A stretch of 15,339 bases of DNA from Faecalicatena sp. GTDB lineage: Bacteria > Bacillota > Clostridia > Lachnospirales > Lachnospiraceae. Below are positions 13,249 through 15,339 of this stretch, piece after piece (within the stretch, counting starts at the first letter, position 1; each line of letters begins with the position of its first letter). Where the stretch lies: positions 1 through 15,339 of the forward strand of contig VSNK01000128.1 in the NCBI GenBank assembly GCA_009774255.1, read 5' to 3'. The notes beneath the pieces were generated by a model. That model saw only the letters and a program-made list of their open reading frames with translations. It made no database searches and was not told the origin of the DNA. A program made the translations under genes and the position numbers.

Positions 13249-14364
13249 TCAATCCAGATAATCCCTAAGCTTTCTACTCCTGCTTGGATGACGCAGCTTT
13301 CTGAGTGCTTTCGCCTCGATCTGACGGATTCGTTCTCTGGTCACGTCAAATTCCTTGCCGACCTCTTCGAGTGTCCTTGCCCGCCCGTCATTCATACCGA
13401 ACCGCAGACGGAGCACCTTCTGTTCTCTGTCCGTCAGTGTATCCAGCACTTCATCCAACTGCTCCTTTAACAGTGTCTGAGCCGCTGCCTCCGCAGGAAC
13501 CGGTACATTGTCATCCTGGATGAAATCCCCGAGATGACTGTCTTCCTCTTCCCCGATAGGAGTCTCCAGAGAAACCGGCTCCTGGGATATCTTTAAGATC
13601 TCCCTCACGCGGTCCACAGGCATGTCCAGCTCCTTCGCGATCTCCTCCGGGGTGGGTTCACGCCCCAGCTCCTGCAGAAGCTGTCTGGACACACGGATCA
13701 GCTTATTGATCGTCTCTACCATATGGACCGGGATCCGGATTGTCCTTGCCTGATCCGCGATCGCCCTTGTGATCGCCTGGCGGATCCACCAGGTGGCATA
13801 GGTACTGAATTTATAGCCCTTATGGTAGTCAAATTTTTCCACGGCCTTGATCAGTCCTAAGTTTCCCTCCTGGATCAGATCCAGGAACAGCATTCCACGG
13901 CCTACATATCTTTTGGCAATGCTGACCACCAGACGCAGGTTCGCCTCCGCCAGCTCCTTCTTGGCATCCTCATCCCCGTCTTCCATCCGCTGGGCAAGTT
14001 CGATCTCACGCTCGGCGCTCAGAAGAGGAACCTTGCCGATCTCTTTCAGATACATGCGCACAGGATCTTCGATGCTCACCCCGTCCGGAACAGACAGATC
14101 AATATTCTCAACATCCACGTCCTCTTCTTCCGACAGGATCACATCCATGTCAATGTCCACATCGTCATCGCTGCCGCCGATCCGGAGTACATCGATATTG
14201 TTGGATTCCAGGTACTCAAACACCTTTTCCATCTGTTCCGGATTCAGCTCCATATCATGGAAAAAGTCATTGATTTCCTGAATCTCCAGGATACTCTTCT
14301 TTTTCTTGCCGAGAGCAACCAGGTCTCTTAAACGCTCCAAAAATTTCTGTGTGTTCTCTTCCAT
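13249..14364 (-). CDS. rpoD: Primary RNA polymerase sigma factor (sigma-70/SigA)
   Basis: This is the housekeeping sigma factor. The 371 residues match the short Gram-positive type. An acidic stretch lies at about residues 63-95 (SDDDVDIDMDVILSEEEDVD). Region 1.2 follows (DPVRMYLKEIGKVPLL), then region 2 with GNLGLIKAVEKFD and FSTYATWWIRQAI for -10 recognition. Region 3 includes RIPVHMVETINKL, and region 4 ends with the -35 reading helix-turn-helix TLEEVGKEFDVTRERIRQIE. The ATG has an AAGGAAGGA site 3 nt before it, with core AGGA further back. It follows dnaG by 58 nt and touches trmK. Confidence 0.98.
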   Translation of the reverse strand: MEENTQKFLERLRDLVALGKKKKSILEIQEINDFFHDMELNPEQMEKVFEYLESNNIDVLRIGGSDDDVDIDMDVILSEEEDVDVENIDLSVPDGVSIEDPVRMYLKEIGKVPLLSAEREIELAQRMEDGDEDAKKELAEANLRLVVSIAKRYVGRGMLFLDLIQEGNLGLIKAVEKFDYHKGYKFSTYATWWIRQAITRAIADQARTIRIPVHMVETINKLIRVSRQLLQELGREPTPEEIAKELDMPVDRVREILKISQEPVSLETPIGEEEDSHLGDFIQDDNVPVPAEAAAQTLLKEQLDEVLDTLTDREQKVLRLRFGMNDGRARTLEEVGKEFDVTRERIRQIEAKALRKLRHPSRSRKLRDYLD

Positions 14365-14421
14365 GTGTCCTTCCTTCCTCTGCCTGCACAGCGCCAGGCT
14401 ATCTTGTTATATTTTATCCTT

Positions 14422-14449
14422 ATTATAAAGAAATATGCAGTTTCTCCAA
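14422..14449 (-). promoter_or_regulatory. Possible internal promoter for rpoD
   Basis: On the minus strand TTGGAG (14449-14444) and a perfect TATAAT (14427-14422) are 16 nt apart, across the last codons and stop of dnaG and about 57 nt before the rpoD ATG. An extra rpoD promoter inside the operon is common in Firmicutes, but the -35 match is only 3/6. Confidence 0.35.
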
Positions 14450-15339
14450 TTCTCCAAGCTGTCTTTTTTCTTCCATAAGACGCTGCAGGCCTGCCATGTC
14501 CGTCGGTTCCAGATTCTTCATCCGTACATCAATGCTGTTGGACTTCACCCGCAGCAGAGAATCCTTGATGGCACGTACTTTTTCCTCCTCCGTAGACAGG
14601 CTGCGTATCCTGGTATTGAACAGGGCGGCCGCCTCACGGTGTTCCTCTTCTTCCGTAAAATGGTTGATAATCTTCGCCGGATTCAGCTGCCCTGCCTGAT
14701 ACTGTTCATACAAAAGCTCCGCCACCGTACGGTACTGGGGCTGCGTAAAATCCTCCGGCCGGATATGCCGGCTGATGGTACCAAACAGCTTCGGATCATC
14801 GATCATCCACGTCAGTAGCACCTTCTGGGCGGTCAGATTGCCGTCCTCCTTCTTCCTGGGAGTCCCTTGTGATGTTCTGGGACGCTCCACCGGCCTGGCC
14901 ATTCCTTCCCGGACAGCCATTCTGGATACCAGCTTTTTCAGGCTTTCTTCACTGATCCGATACTCTCTTGCAACTGCTTCTATGTAATTGTTCCGCTCCA
15001 GCTCGTCCCCAAAACCCGTCAGCCTTCGGGCCGCCTCCTGGAAAAACGCGGTCTTCCCTTCCGGAGAATCCATCTGATAATCCCTGGTCAATATATCCAG
15101 GCTGAACATAAATCCGTTCCTTGCCCCGGCTATCCTTTGTTCGAATTCCTCCGCTCCCAGGTTCTTGATAAATTCATCCGGATCCTTGTAGGGATCCATG
15201 CGGATGACCTTTGCCGAGATCCCTGCCTCCCGGAGAATCGGAATGGCACGGAGCGCCGCCTTTGTCCCCGCCCCGTCACTGTCATACGTCAGATACACTT
15301 CCTGCACATAACGCCGGATCAGGGAAGCATGTCCCGTCG
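14423..15339 (-). CDS. dnaG: DNA primase, C-terminal part (5' end outside the window)
   Basis: This primase makes RNA primers at the replication fork with the DnaB-type helicase. About 305 C-terminal residues are visible, and the frame stays open to the right edge (beginning TGHASLIRRYVQEVYLTYD). A GTG at 15307 is an internal valine, not a start. The visible part begins within the TOPRIM domain, with the metal-binding YDSDGAGTKAALRAIPILREAG and DPYKDPDEFI. It continues through the rest of the catalytic core, a linker rich in R/P/K/E (about 140 residues in), and the helicase-binding C-terminal domain ending at LEKLHISL. The dnaG-rpoD order is the classic macromolecular synthesis operon. Confidence 0.96.
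   Translation of the reverse strand, partial: TGHASLIRRYVQEVYLTYDSDGAGTKAALRAIPILREAGISAKVIRMDPYKDPDEFIKNLGAEEFEQRIAGARNGFMFSLDILTRDYQMDSPEGKTAFFQEAARRLTGFGDELERNNYIEAVAREYRISEESLKKLVSRMAVREGMARPVERPRTSQGTPRKKEDGNLTAQKVLLTWMIDDPKLFGTISRHIRPEDFTQPQYRTVAELLYEQYQAGQLNPAKIINHFTEEEEHREAAALFNTRIRSLSTEEEKVRAIKDSLLRVKSNSIDVRMKNLEPTDMAGLQRLMEEKRQLGELEKLHISL

Noticed and set aside
15305..15307. A GTG start for the primase fragment
   Set aside because: The frame is open upstream to the window edge and encodes conserved primase sequence (TGHASLIRRY), so GTG is an internal valine codon.

Overview
The window looks like chromosomal DNA of a Gram-positive gut-type clostridium, most likely a member of the Lachnospiraceae. 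Base composition is close to balanced. The gene order dnaG-rpoD-trmK-nif3 is the Firmicutes arrangement of the macromolecular synthesis operon. There is a clostridial potABCD operon led by an XRE-cupin regulator, a TGS-domain nucleoside kinase, and strong AGGAGG-type ribosome sites. The genus assignment is inference; no rRNA gene or tRNA gene was seen.

Layout from left to right. (1) Positions 1-3263, minus strand: a long membrane-anchored L,D-transpeptidase and then tgt, 49 nt apart and probably co-transcribed. Below tgt lies a hairpin repeat at the window edge. (2) Positions 3264-3637: a divergent intergenic region with two nested inverted-repeat structures between the transpeptidase promoter and the aroC promoter. 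(3) Positions 3638-4729, plus strand: a solitary aroC, the only plus-strand gene. (4) Positions 4822-9394, minus strand: a spermidine/putrescine ABC transporter operon in the order regulator-potA-potB-potC-potD. The regulator has an in-frame TAG stop that cuts its cupin domain in half. A 55-bp hairpin repeat, also found at the left edge of the window, sits between potC and potD. (5) Positions 9395-9888: a gene-free stretch holding the operon promoter, a chain of hairpins with two copies of a related stem-loop whose arms differ in a compensated way, and a terminator for the gene to its right. (6) Positions 9889-15339, minus strand: dnaG (partial), rpoD, trmK and nif3, tightly packed, followed by the nucleoside kinase.

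The genes are mainly housekeeping: primase and the primary sigma factor, tRNA modification (Tgt, TrmK), shikimate pathway completion, cell wall cross-linking and polyamine uptake. I did not find a clear new multi-gene system. The unusual material is smaller in scale: the amber-interrupted polyamine regulator, a 45-bp tandem repeat expanded inside trmK, several families of intergenic hairpin elements including a covarying pair, and a very long charge-segregated cytoplasmic tail on the L,D-transpeptidase.
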